Source of the DNA: Hyphomicrobiales bacterium
GTDB taxonomy: Bacteria > Pseudomonadota > Alphaproteobacteria > Rhizobiales > Aestuariivirgaceae
Direction: 5' to 3'
DNA: 62,636 nucleotides
NCBI GenBank assembly: GCA_025359215.1
Contig: JANYHE010000108.1
Location: forward strand, 1 to 62,636
The translations under genes were made by a program, and so were the position numbers. Numbering within the stretch: position 1 is the first letter of the stretch; each line of letters begins with the position of its first letter. Under the pieces are notes generated by a model that saw only the letters and a list, made by a program, of their open reading frames with translations, ran no database searches and was not told where the DNA came from. This document shows positions 37,392 through 45,540 of this stretch, piece after piece.

Positions 37392-37685
37392 ATGGCTGAT
37401 GAAAAAGTACTGACAGTTGCGTTGACCAAAATGTCTGCGGAAATCGCTGAGACACACGAAATGTCAAAGAAGGCTGCTGCAGCTTTGTTGGCTGACTTTG
37501 TTGAGATCATTGTAAAGAACCTCAAGAAGGGTCACAAAGTGCGCGTTACTGGCCTTGGCATTTTCCAAGTGAAGAAGCGCCCTGCCCGCCTTGGTCGCAA
37601 CCCGCTGACTGGCGAACAAATTAAGATTAAAGCTTCGAAGAAGCTGGCGTTCCGCGCCGCCAAAGAAGTTAAAGAATCAATCTAA
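37392..37685 (+). CDS. HU/IHF-family nucleoid protein
   Basis: 97 residues, the usual HU/IHF size. The C-terminal beta-arm region has GIFQVKKRPARLGRNPLTGEQ, in which the GRNP motif intercalates DNA, and SKKLAFRAAKEVKESI closes the helix. The N-terminal MADEKVLTVALTKMSAEIAETHE departs somewhat from canonical HupB. The ATG at 37392 is preceded by AGGAG at proper spacing. It is a single-gene unit ending at a strong terminator. Probably binds and bends DNA non-specifically. Confidence 0.9.
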   Translation: MADEKVLTVALTKMSAEIAETHEMSKKAAAALLADFVEIIVKNLKKGHKVRVTGLGIFQVKKRPARLGRNPLTGEQIKIKASKKLAFRAAKEVKESI

Positions 37686-37702
37686 GCATTTAGATTTTTC
37701 GG

Positions 37703-37735
37703 AAAAAGGCCTCGCACGTGTGCGGGGCCTTTTTT
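37703..37735. terminator. Bidirectional rho-independent terminator between HU gene and GtrA gene
   Basis: A GC-rich stem (aaggcctcgcac / gtgcggggcctt with a G-T pair) flanked by A5 on the left and T6 on the right. It serves the HU gene on the plus strand and, reading the other way, ends the GtrA operon, whose stop codon overlaps the T-tract. Confidence 0.92.
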
Positions 37736-38117
37736 ATGCTGGAACGAAAACCCGACTTTTGCTGAGCCAAAAACTGAAGGCCGGGATTATGGCAATCACA
37801 GGCACCATGGCCACAGCCAACGGCTGTTTGAGGATGACGACCACTCCATAAACAAGGGCTTGATTTACGGCAAAACAGGCCAGGTTCAAAAATGCAAAGC
37901 GCGGCAATGATTGCTTGAGCGTTCCCATTTTTTCAAAAGTCCAAAGCCAATTACCAAAATAGGAAAATGTTGAGGCGATTAGATAAGCCAGAAAATTCGC
38001 GCTGAGAGCCGCAAAGCCAAACGTCGAATTTAGCAGCAGGGCCATAACAACGTGGATGCCAGTTGCTATCACTCCAACCGAAGCAAATTTAGTCAGCTGC
38101 TTTAGCAACCCATTCAT
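37734..38117 (-). CDS. GtrA-family membrane protein
   Basis: 127 residues with four membrane helices, characteristic of GtrA/DPMS_2-like proteins that help translocate or present undecaprenyl-phosphate-linked sugars. Its ATG overlaps the methyltransferase stop (ATGA). It is the last gene of an operon with a GtrB-type glycosyltransferase and a methyltransferase. It ends within a terminator. Expected to act with the GtrB-like enzyme in periplasmic glycan modification. Confidence 0.85.
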   Translation of the reverse strand: MNGLLKQLTKFASVGVIATGIHVVMALLLNSTFGFAALSANFLAYLIASTFSYFGNWLWTFEKMGTLKQSLPRFAFLNLACFAVNQALVYGVVVILKQPLAVAMVPVIAIIPAFSFWLSKSRVFVPA

Positions 38118-38848
38118 GAACTGCGTTGAGCAACCGCTAGCAGCGAAACACCAATGGGCATTGGAATGCGACCGACAAAATTGCTTTCAAACCCAAAGAT
38201 CGATTTCAAAATGCCATTTGTCATTGATGACGGCATGGCGTCATCAGCTTGTTCTTTCAAGCCAAAGGCTTTGCGGGTGAGGCGCAAGCCCGCTATCAAA
38301 GGGAACAGCAGAGTATTGAAATAGCTGATGCGCACCGGTTTCAGACCCGCTTTAATCAACGTGTCATTGAGCACCTTACGCGTGTAGCGACGATAGTGAT
38401 GATGAGTTTCGTCGTGTTTGCTCCACAGCCATGGCAGGGCTGGAACTGTCATTACCAAACGACCACCGGGAGCCAATTGTTTGGCAAGGCTGGCCAGGCT
38501 CTCGACATCCTTTTCGACATGCTCAATCACGTCAAAAGCAACCACTACGTCAAATTTGCCTGGAGCATAAGGGATGTGGTCGGGAAGCATTCCGCTTTTT
38601 ATATCCATAGGTAATTTGGATTTTGCAATGTCGCGGGCTTCATCATCAAGCTCGAATGCATCAAGGGTTCCAAACTTTGCAAGCATGTGCAAATTGCCAC
38701 CCGTGCCGCAACCGGCTTCCATCACGCGCAAGTTGGAGTGTTTAGGGGCGAAGCGTTCGATAACGGAATTTAAGATCTTGCGGCGCGCGCAGAACCACCA
38801 ATGATTGCCTTCGAGTTGGTCGAGGCGTTGGTAGACGTTTCGTTCCAT
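38114..38848 (-). CDS. Class I SAM-dependent methyltransferase
   Basis: 244 residues. Motif I is VMEAGCGTGGN near 42-52, and motifs VVVAFDVIEHVEKD and PGGRLVMTVPALPWLWSKHD follow, typical of UbiE/sugar methyltransferase-like enzymes. The N-terminal HWWFCARRKIL pattern is conserved in this subfamily. The start lies 79 bases inside the preceding glycosyltransferase gene, and GGAAAAAG precedes its ATG. Probably methylates a sugar or a lipid-linked glycan made by the same operon. Confidence 0.85.
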   Translation of the reverse strand: MERNVYQRLDQLEGNHWWFCARRKILNSVIERFAPKHSNLRVMEAGCGTGGNLHMLAKFGTLDAFELDDEARDIAKSKLPMDIKSGMLPDHIPYAPGKFDVVVAFDVIEHVEKDVESLASLAKQLAPGGRLVMTVPALPWLWSKHDETHHHYRRYTRKVLNDTLIKAGLKPVRISYFNTLLFPLIAGLRLTRKAFGLKEQADDAMPSSMTNGILKSIFGFESNFVGRIPMPIGVSLLAVAQRSS

Positions 38849-39834
38849 GATCTAGCTTTTTCCTTTTGCGTCTCGAGACCCTTGGTCTCGCGGACGAGAT
38901 AAAGGGGACGATTGCGAACTTCGTTATAAATGCGGCCCACATATTCACCCAGAATTCCTGTGGCGATAATGTTCATTGAACCTAGCATTAAAACTGTAAC
39001 CATTAAGGAAGAGTAGCCGGGCATGTTGGTGCCATAAAGCATGGTGTGAATGGCAATCCACACCGCGTAGACGCTCGAAAAAATAGCAAGCGCAACACCA
39101 AAGTATGTCCAAATGCGCAATGGCACAGTGGATGATCCAGTAATGCCGTCAATGGCGAAATTCCATAATTTCCAATAGCGCCACTTGGTCACGCCTGCTG
39201 CGCGCTCTTCGCGGCGACAATCCAAGCCGATTTGCTTAAAGCCCACCCACGCGAAAAGACCTTTCATGAAGCGGGTTTTTTCCGGCAAGTTTTTTACGGC
39301 ATCAACAACGCGCCTGTCCATCAATCTGAAATCGCCCGTGTTGTCTGGAATGCGCACATCGGCAATCCAATTGTAAACACGGTAGAACAGACCCGCTGTG
39401 ATGCGCTTTGAGGTGTCATCACTGCCACGATCGGCACGGCGGGCAAAAACCACTTCATAGCCTTCACGCCATTTCTGCACCATCTCGATAATGAGTTCAG
39501 GTGGATCTTGCAAATCGGCATCAATGGGGATGACAGCTTGCCCGCGGGCATAATCCAACCCCGCAGAAAGGGCCGTGTCTTTGCCAAAATTGCGCGAAAG
39601 GCTGAGCACTTTAATGCGTTGATCTCGCATGTTGTGCTGCATCAACTTCAGCATGGTGCGGTCAGAACTGCCATCATCAACACAAACTATTTCGAAATCT
39701 TCAGTGACTGCTTTTAGCACAGGAATTATGCGGTTGAAGAACAGTTCGGTGCCTTCTTCCTCATTGTACATCGGTACGACAACGGAAAGCAGTGGAATAG
39801 GCTGATCCCCAGCGCGTCTTTTAAGCGTTGTCAT
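38770..39834 (-). CDS. Glycosyltransferase family 2 (GtrB/dolichol-phosphate mannosyltransferase type)
   Basis: 354 residues. The catalytic domain starts with PLLSVVVPMYNEEEGTELFF, has CVDDGSSD and PIDADLQDPPELI (metal-binding DxD equivalent), and ends in two membrane helices (about 230-300). It fits GtrB/ArnC-like enzymes that load a sugar on undecaprenyl phosphate. A tail of about 35 residues beyond VRNRPLYLV overlaps the methyltransferase and has no family similarity. The ATG at 39834 follows GGAAAAG; a GTG five codons upstream is possible. Confidence 0.87.
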   Translation of the reverse strand: MTTLKRRAGDQPIPLLSVVVPMYNEEEGTELFFNRIIPVLKAVTEDFEIVCVDDGSSDRTMLKLMQHNMRDQRIKVLSLSRNFGKDTALSAGLDYARGQAVIPIDADLQDPPELIIEMVQKWREGYEVVFARRADRGSDDTSKRITAGLFYRVYNWIADVRIPDNTGDFRLMDRRVVDAVKNLPEKTRFMKGLFAWVGFKQIGLDCRREERAAGVTKWRYWKLWNFAIDGITGSSTVPLRIWTYFGVALAIFSSVYAVWIAIHTMLYGTNMPGYSSLMVTVLMLGSMNIIATGILGEYVGRIYNEVRNRPLYLVRETKGLETQKEKARSWNETSTNASTNSKAIIGGSARAARS

Positions 39835-40126
39835 TTTGCTTTTCCACACAAACCCAAATTACCACTGCAACGCTAATTTGATGGTGTTAAGAATCCGTGG
39901 AAGAACCGAATTAAACTTTAAATGAATAGTTAACCTTTGGTTAAAAACGGAAATGAGGGCTAGCGAGCGGACCCGAAAGGTTTGCAAGAGGCGATTGGAA
40001 CATATAAGATTGTCTTTTTAGTCATTGAAAGCCACGAAGCATGAAGGCAATTTCAAACCGGAGTTTTCAGCATTGGGTAAGGCCTGCGGGGGTTAGCATA
40101 CTAAATTCCGATCGGCTGAATAACGC

Positions 40127-41038
40127 GTGATTATTTTTTCCAAAAGAAATTTTGTGGTTGTGGCAATTCTGGCCACCTTCGGAATGGGTGGAGCTTGGAT
40201 TGCTTCGGTACCCCATCCCCTTTTGGATAGGGATATTCCTGCTCACGTTGCAAATATCGAAAACGGAAAATTGCTTTATAACATAGGGGGCTGCATCTCA
40301 TGTCATTCTGCGGGCCCAAAGGTGAAAGACGCCGCGGCCGATTCACCAGTTGGCGGCAAGCCATTGGTCACGCCGATTGGGATACTCTATCCGCCGAATA
40401 TTACGCCAGATGCCGAAACCGGCCTTGGAAAATGGTCAAATGCTGATTTTGTGAATGCGATGCAGAAAGGCCTGAGCCCTGGGGGCGATCATCTTATTCC
40501 AGCTTTGCCATACACATCATATGCCCACATGAGCGTTGGCGACATTTTGGATATCAAAGCTTATCTAGCCACATTGCCGCCCGTGAAAAATCCCGAAACG
40601 CCCTACGATGTGAAGTTCCTGCCGCTGATCCGACGCGGCCTTGGCCTGTGGAAGTGGGTGGGGCTTGATGAGACCAAATGGCAGCCTACAACAACGCAAA
40701 GTGTGAGCTGGAATCGCGGCGCATATCTTGTGGCAGGGCCCGGGCATTGTGCCGAATGCCACACACCGCGCACTGCGTTTTTGAGCAGCGATACTTCCCG
40801 AATGTATGCGGGTGGGCCGCATCCAGAAGGCAAGGGTATGGTGCCGTCACTCCGAAATCTCATCGGTCGAGAGCGCTATAAGGATGTGGCCGACTTGGTT
40901 TTGGCTTTTCAAAATGGCGAGGAATTGGGCTATGATAGAATGGCATCAGGCGGAATGGGGCAAGTCCGCTTGCACATTGCCTCATTGCCGGAGGCCGATA
41001 TTAAAGCTATCGCTGAATACATCACGTCTTTGAAATAA
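40127..41038 (+). CDS. Membrane-anchored dihaem c-type cytochrome
   Basis: 303 residues. A signal-anchor helix (about 8-26) precedes two cytochrome c domains with haem motifs C56-I-S-C59-H60 and C208-A-E-C211-H212. Methionine-containing segments follow each. The arrangement resembles the cytochrome subunit of membrane dehydrogenases (gluconate, alcohol, aldehyde) and related electron-transfer proteins, which usually have three haems; here only two are seen. The dehydrogenase partner is not adjacent. The start is a GTG at 40127 with no clear Shine-Dalgarno. Confidence 0.85.
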   Translation: MIIFSKRNFVVVAILATFGMGGAWIASVPHPLLDRDIPAHVANIENGKLLYNIGGCISCHSAGPKVKDAAADSPVGGKPLVTPIGILYPPNITPDAETGLGKWSNADFVNAMQKGLSPGGDHLIPALPYTSYAHMSVGDILDIKAYLATLPPVKNPETPYDVKFLPLIRRGLGLWKWVGLDETKWQPTTTQSVSWNRGAYLVAGPGHCAECHTPRTAFLSSDTSRMYAGGPHPEGKGMVPSLRNLIGRERYKDVADLVLAFQNGEELGYDRMASGGMGQVRLHIASLPEADIKAIAEYITSLK

Positions 41039-41056
41039 ACCGGACTTCACACACTC

Positions 41057-41752
41057 ATGAGCAGGCTTCATTTAGAAAATCATAGCGCCCACCGTGTGGG
41101 TTGGTTGCGGGCGGCGGTGCTGGGCGCGAATGATGGTTTGATTTCCACTGCGAGTTTGATTTTGGGTGTGGCAAGTGCGCATGCTTCGGCCAGTAACATT
41201 CTGATTGCTGGCACAGCGGGGCTTGCAGCAGGGGCCATGGCCATGGCCGCCGGTGAATATGTTTCTGTGAGTTCTCAAGCCGACACTGAAGCCGCTGATT
41301 TGGCCCGCGAACGCAAGGAGCTTGCCGAACAGCCTGAATTCGAACTGAAAGAGCTTACCCAGTCTTTCGTTGCGCGCGGTGTTACACCAGCGACAGCGTT
41401 ACAGGTTGCCAAAGAGTTGACGGCCTCTGATGCTCTCGGCGCCCATGCGCGTGAGGAATTGGGCATTACCGACATGACAACTGCGCGGCCTTTACAAGCT
41501 GCTGTGACTTCGGCCCTCACATTTTCAGTGGGGGCGGCCCTGCCTTTGGCTGTAGTGCTATTGTCTCCGGAAAAAGTTCTCACCCCCGCTATGCTGGTTT
41601 CCACAGTGATTTTTCTGGCCATATTGGGTGCGTTGGGCGCTTATGTGGGTGGGGCCAGCATGTTACGCGCCACGGCTCGCGTTGCATTCTGGGGAGTTAT
41701 TGCCATGGCTATTACGGCTGGTGTCGGTGCGCTGTTTGGCACCGTGGTTTAG
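41057..41752 (+). CDS. VIT1/CCC1-family iron/manganese transporter
   Basis: 231 residues with five predicted helices. The first-helix signature RVGWLRAAVLGANDGLISTASLILGV is diagnostic of the VIT family, as is AGAMAMAAGEYVSVSSQADTE. A cytoplasmic metal-binding loop (about 70-150) separates helices 2 and 3. Members move Fe2+ or Mn2+ out of the cytoplasm. It lies 18 bases after the cytochrome gene; no functional tie is evident. Confidence 0.88.
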   Translation: MSRLHLENHSAHRVGWLRAAVLGANDGLISTASLILGVASAHASASNILIAGTAGLAAGAMAMAAGEYVSVSSQADTEAADLARERKELAEQPEFELKELTQSFVARGVTPATALQVAKELTASDALGAHAREELGITDMTTARPLQAAVTSALTFSVGAALPLAVVLLSPEKVLTPAMLVSTVIFLAILGALGAYVGGASMLRATARVAFWGVIAMAITAGVGALFGTVV

Positions 41753-41840
41753 CGACGGGTGAATTCATTTCAACTCCACGGTTGATTGCGGTGCGGCACC
41801 CACATCGCTATTGTGCTGCAAACAATTATCAGGATCTCTC

Positions 41841-44267
41841 ATGAAGACTTCGGCGCGCGTGGTGGTTATTGGTGGTGGTGTGGTGGGCTGTTCGGTGCTT
41901 TATCACCTCACCAAAGCTGGCTGGACTGATGTGGTTTTGGTTGAGCGTGACATTCTCACTTCCGGTTCCACTTGGCATGCCGCGGGCGGCTTTCACACGC
42001 TGAATGGCGATCCAAACGTAGCCAAATTGCAAGGCTATACGATTGGGCTTTATGATGAGCTGGAAAAGATTTCTGGCCAATCTTGTGGCTTGCATCGCTC
42101 TGGCGGATTGATCTTGGCGGAAACACCTGAGCGTTTGGAATGGCTGAAAATGGCCCATGCGCGGGCCCGCTATCTGGGCCTTGAAACTGAAATGCTTTCC
42201 ATGGCTGAAGCCAAGAAGCTGAACCCCTTATTGGAAGAAAAATATTTTATCGGCGCAATGCTGGATGCTGCTGACGGCAACCTTGATCCTGAAGGCACCA
42301 CCCATGCTTATGCAAAATCGGCCCGCATTGCAGGCGCTGAAATCTATCAGGGCACGCGGGTTACAGAATTGCAGCACCGCAAAGACGGCTCGTGGGATGT
42401 GATCACTGAAAAGGGCAACATTCATGCCGAGCATGTGGTGAATGCCGGTGGCCTTTGGGCGCGTGAAGTGGGCCGCATGGTGGGGCTGGAACTTCCAGTG
42501 CTGGCCATGGCGCACCAATATCTGGTGACCGACGACATGCCCGAAGTGATTGAGTTTAACAAATCACACGGCCATGAACTGCCGCACATTATCGATTTTA
42601 AATCTGAAATTTATATGCGGCAAGAGCGCTCTGGCTTGGTGCTGGGCACTTATGAAAAGGAATGCGTTCCATGGTCGCCTAAAACCACGCCTTGGGAATT
42701 TGGCCGCGAATTGTTTCAGCCAGATCTTGACCGGATCGCGCATAACCTTGAACTGGGTTACAAGCATTTCCCGGCTCTTGCCAAAGTTGGCATCAAGAAA
42801 GTTATCAACGGGCCGTTTACATTTACGCCTGACGGCAACCCTCTTATGGGCCCAGTGCAAGGGGTGCAGAATTTCTGGCTGGCTTGTGGTGTTCTGGCTG
42901 GCTTTAGCCAAGGTGGTGGTGTTGGTTTAGCATTGTCGCAATGGATGGTGAATGGCGACCCGGGCTTTGATGTGTGGGCCATGGACAATGCGCGGTATGG
43001 CGAATGGGCCACACGCAGCTATACCAATGAAAAAGTGCGAGAGACTTATGGCCGCCGTTTCTCGATTCAATTCCCGAATGAAGAATTGCCCGCGGCGCGG
43101 CCCCAACAAACAACGGCCCTTTATGACAAGATGATCGCGCAAGGTGCGGTTATGGGCAATAGCTGGGGCTTGGAAGTGCCGCTTTGGTTTGCGCCAAAAG
43201 GTGTTGAGCCGAAGGACATCGTGTCATTCCACCGCAGCAATGACTTTGCGCACATCAAGGCCGAAGTGATGGGCACCCGCAACGGCGTGGGCGTGACTGA
43301 GATTGCCAACTTCGCGAAGTATCGCTTCACGGGTTCGGGCGCTGAGGCTTTCTTGTCGCGCATGATGACAAACAAAATGCCGAAAGTTGGCCGCATTGTT
43401 TTAACACCGATGCTGAATGAAAATGGCAAATTGATCGGCGATTTTACAATTGCCAAAGCTGCTGCCGAAACATTCTATATGTGGGGTTCCAGCCAAGCGC
43501 AGATTTATCACATGCGCTGGTTTGAACAGCATCAGCCCAAAGATGGCTCGGTGATAATCGAGCGGCTTGATATGGGACTTGTGGGCCTCTCTATCGCCGG
43601 GCCGAAATCTCGCGCCGTGCTGCAAGCGCTGACTGATGAAGATGTTTCAAACGCTGCGTTCAAATTCATGGATCATCGTGCCTTTGAAATCGGACATTGC
43701 CCTGCCCTCATTAACCGCGTCACATATACAGGCGATCTTGGTTATGAAATTTGGGTGAAGCCTGATTATCAGCGCCGCCTTTACGAGCAGATTATCAAGG
43801 CCGGTGCGACACATGGCATTGTGAATTTCGGAATGCGCGCACTTTTGTGCATGCGTTTGGAGAAAAACTTCCCCACATGGTTCCGCGAGCTGCGCCCCAT
43901 CTATGGTGCGTTCGAAGCGGGCATGGACCGCTTTGTTGATCTCACCAAAAATGATTTCATCGGCTTAGAAGCCGCCCGCGCGGAGAAAGCATCCGGTGGA
44001 AAATTACGCCGCGTTTCATTGGTGGTTGAAGCTGGTGATTGCGATGTGATTGGCGATGAACCCATATGGCACAAAGGCAAGGTGGTGGGTTGGGCCACTT
44101 CCGGCGGCTTCGCACATTATCTAAACAAGTCCATGGCGCAAGGCTATGTGCCCAAGGAACTGGAGAACGAAGCCGAATTTGAAATCGAGATCATTGGCGA
44201 AATGCGCAAAGCAACCATTGTGCATGAGCCATTATTTGACCCGAAAGGCGAGAAGATGCGGAGCTAG
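41841..44267 (+). CDS. FAD-dependent N-demethylase (dimethylglycine/sarcosine dehydrogenase family)
   Basis: 808 residues. The N-terminal DAO-type flavoprotein domain has VVVIGGGVVGCSVLYHL, then SGSTWHAAGG, whose His matches the covalent FAD site of dimethylglycine dehydrogenases. A C-terminal GcvT-like tetrahydrofolate-binding domain (about 430-800, with LGYEIWVKPDYQRRLYEQI) captures the formaldehyde as methylene-THF. The ATG at 41841 follows AGGA. Expected reaction: oxidative demethylation of dimethylglycine or a related N-methyl amine. It is convergent with the sarcosine oxidase operon, whose last gene overlaps its stop by four bases. Confidence 0.88.
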   Translation: MKTSARVVVIGGGVVGCSVLYHLTKAGWTDVVLVERDILTSGSTWHAAGGFHTLNGDPNVAKLQGYTIGLYDELEKISGQSCGLHRSGGLILAETPERLEWLKMAHARARYLGLETEMLSMAEAKKLNPLLEEKYFIGAMLDAADGNLDPEGTTHAYAKSARIAGAEIYQGTRVTELQHRKDGSWDVITEKGNIHAEHVVNAGGLWAREVGRMVGLELPVLAMAHQYLVTDDMPEVIEFNKSHGHELPHIIDFKSEIYMRQERSGLVLGTYEKECVPWSPKTTPWEFGRELFQPDLDRIAHNLELGYKHFPALAKVGIKKVINGPFTFTPDGNPLMGPVQGVQNFWLACGVLAGFSQGGGVGLALSQWMVNGDPGFDVWAMDNARYGEWATRSYTNEKVRETYGRRFSIQFPNEELPAARPQQTTALYDKMIAQGAVMGNSWGLEVPLWFAPKGVEPKDIVSFHRSNDFAHIKAEVMGTRNGVGVTEIANFAKYRFTGSGAEAFLSRMMTNKMPKVGRIVLTPMLNENGKLIGDFTIAKAAAETFYMWGSSQAQIYHMRWFEQHQPKDGSVIIERLDMGLVGLSIAGPKSRAVLQALTDEDVSNAAFKFMDHRAFEIGHCPALINRVTYTGDLGYEIWVKPDYQRRLYEQIIKAGATHGIVNFGMRALLCMRLEKNFPTWFRELRPIYGAFEAGMDRFVDLTKNDFIGLEAARAEKASGGKLRRVSLVVEAGDCDVIGDEPIWHKGKVVGWATSGGFAHYLNKSMAQGYVPKELENEAEFEIEIIGEMRKATIVHEPLFDPKGEKMRS

Positions 44268-45055
44268 GCGCTCCGCCCATAGAAGCCCATTTGGTCTTCC
44301 TTGGTGAAGACCACACCGGGCCTGTCGAAATAACTAAAAACGGCAATCAAGCGCTCTTTACTGCCGCCCACAGTGGACACCTTGTGGGCGGTGTTTTTGC
44401 CACGGAACACATTCAATGTTCCGGCGCTCACTTCTAGGGTTTGCACATCAGGATCTTGGCCGCGCAGCAGTTTCGCTACGCCATCATAATTCGGATTATC
44501 TTCAGTGCGCAGATCAGTGCGATAGACGAAATCACCGCCCTGCTCTGGCGCTTGTAGCAGCAATGTGGTGGTGAATTCGCTCCGGTCGAAATGCCAGTTC
44601 AGAGTTTCGCCATCGCGGTAGGCCATCACATTCACACGGGCCAACGCATCGCGCATTGGGAAGAGTGCGTCTTTGTCCATGGTGGCGGCGAGGAACATGA
44701 TGAAGGGAGACCACTCATAAATCCACATAATGGTGCTTTGCGAAATTTGGTCGGCGCACACCGTGTGGTTGATTGTGTCCACCTTCACCAAGGCAGGATG
44801 ATCGGCCGCCAATTCAGGAATTTCTTTGCTAAAATAAATGTTGTGGCTGCGCTTATGAACAAATGAAAGCGTGTCCATCACTGGTTGAATTTCAGCCACG
44901 GCCTTAGCCAATGCCGCAGGTTTCACCAATCCTTCCAAATTGAACATGCCATCATTAACGAGATCAGCTTTGCAGCGCGCGACGAGTGTATTCCATTCTG
45001 GGCTGCCGGGCTTGTCCAGCGGGTAACGTTCAAGGTCCAGAATGTCTTGCATCAT
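44264..45055 (-). CDS. BesD/HalD-like Fe(II)/2-oxoglutarate oxygenase (ArpA family)
   Basis: 263-residue cupin-fold oxygenase. The metal triad is H155-x-D157 (in NWHFDRSEF) and H224 (in NTAHKVS), with R235 likely binding 2-oxoglutarate. Further conserved blocks are LLLQAPEQGGDFVYR and a C-terminal GFYGR. In the BesD/HalD group the halogenases replace the Asp with Gly; the intact Asp here predicts a hydroxylase (or oxidative demethylase) acting on a free amino acid or amine. Its ATG overlaps the soxG stop (ATGA), so it is translationally tied to sarcosine oxidase. The substrate is unknown. Confidence 0.78.
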   Translation of the reverse strand: MMQDILDLERYPLDKPGSPEWNTLVARCKADLVNDGMFNLEGLVKPAALAKAVAEIQPVMDTLSFVHKRSHNIYFSKEIPELAADHPALVKVDTINHTVCADQISQSTIMWIYEWSPFIMFLAATMDKDALFPMRDALARVNVMAYRDGETLNWHFDRSEFTTTLLLQAPEQGGDFVYRTDLRTEDNPNYDGVAKLLRGQDPDVQTLEVSAGTLNVFRGKNTAHKVSTVGGSKERLIAVFSYFDRPGVVFTKEDQMGFYGRSA

Positions 45056-45540
45056 TTAAACTCCAAAGCGGCATCCGTAATGTAATCCCAAATTGATAGA
45101 GCAAATGTGCGCAACACATAGAGATGAAAGATTTCACCAGCCACACAATGTATGAGCACCGGCACATGGTGAATGCCAGTCATGGCGAAAGTGCCGGGCT
45201 TAAATTCGTTCTTGTGAAAATCGATGGCGGCGCATTTGGCCAAAACATCCCGTGCAGGACGGCCGGAGATTTCAATGCGGGTGCGGCTGGAGGAGAGCGG
45301 TGTGACAAAACAATTTGGTGCTTCCACGCTTTCATTCAGCGACCAAATTTGTGTCGAACTCACACGCATGAAATTATCTTGCACAATACCAACGCGGGCT
45401 GGCAATTTGCCCAACGCCTTCATCAAATCTTTGTCGCTGCCAGTATATTGCGTGAGCACGAAATCGGGCGCTTCAACAACCGTAAGCAGATTGCTGGCAT
45501 AAGGCTTGGCGCTGAGCAATGCTGATGAGGCTTTAAGCAT
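45052..45540 (-). CDS. soxG: Sarcosine oxidase gamma subunit
   Basis: 162 residues, the usual size. The gamma family pattern is visible in the central WSLNESVEAPNCFVTPLSSSRTRIEISGRPARDVLAKCAAIDFH and the C-terminal YVLRTFALSIWDYITDAALEF. It forms part of the heterotetrameric enzyme that oxidises sarcosine to glycine with H2O2 and methylene-THF formation. It overlaps soxA by eight bases and the following oxygenase by four. Confidence 0.9.
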   Translation of the reverse strand: MLKASSALLSAKPYASNLLTVVEAPDFVLTQYTGSDKDLMKALGKLPARVGIVQDNFMRVSSTQIWSLNESVEAPNCFVTPLSSSRTRIEISGRPARDVLAKCAAIDFHKNEFKPGTFAMTGIHHVPVLIHCVAGEIFHLYVLRTFALSIWDYITDAALEFK

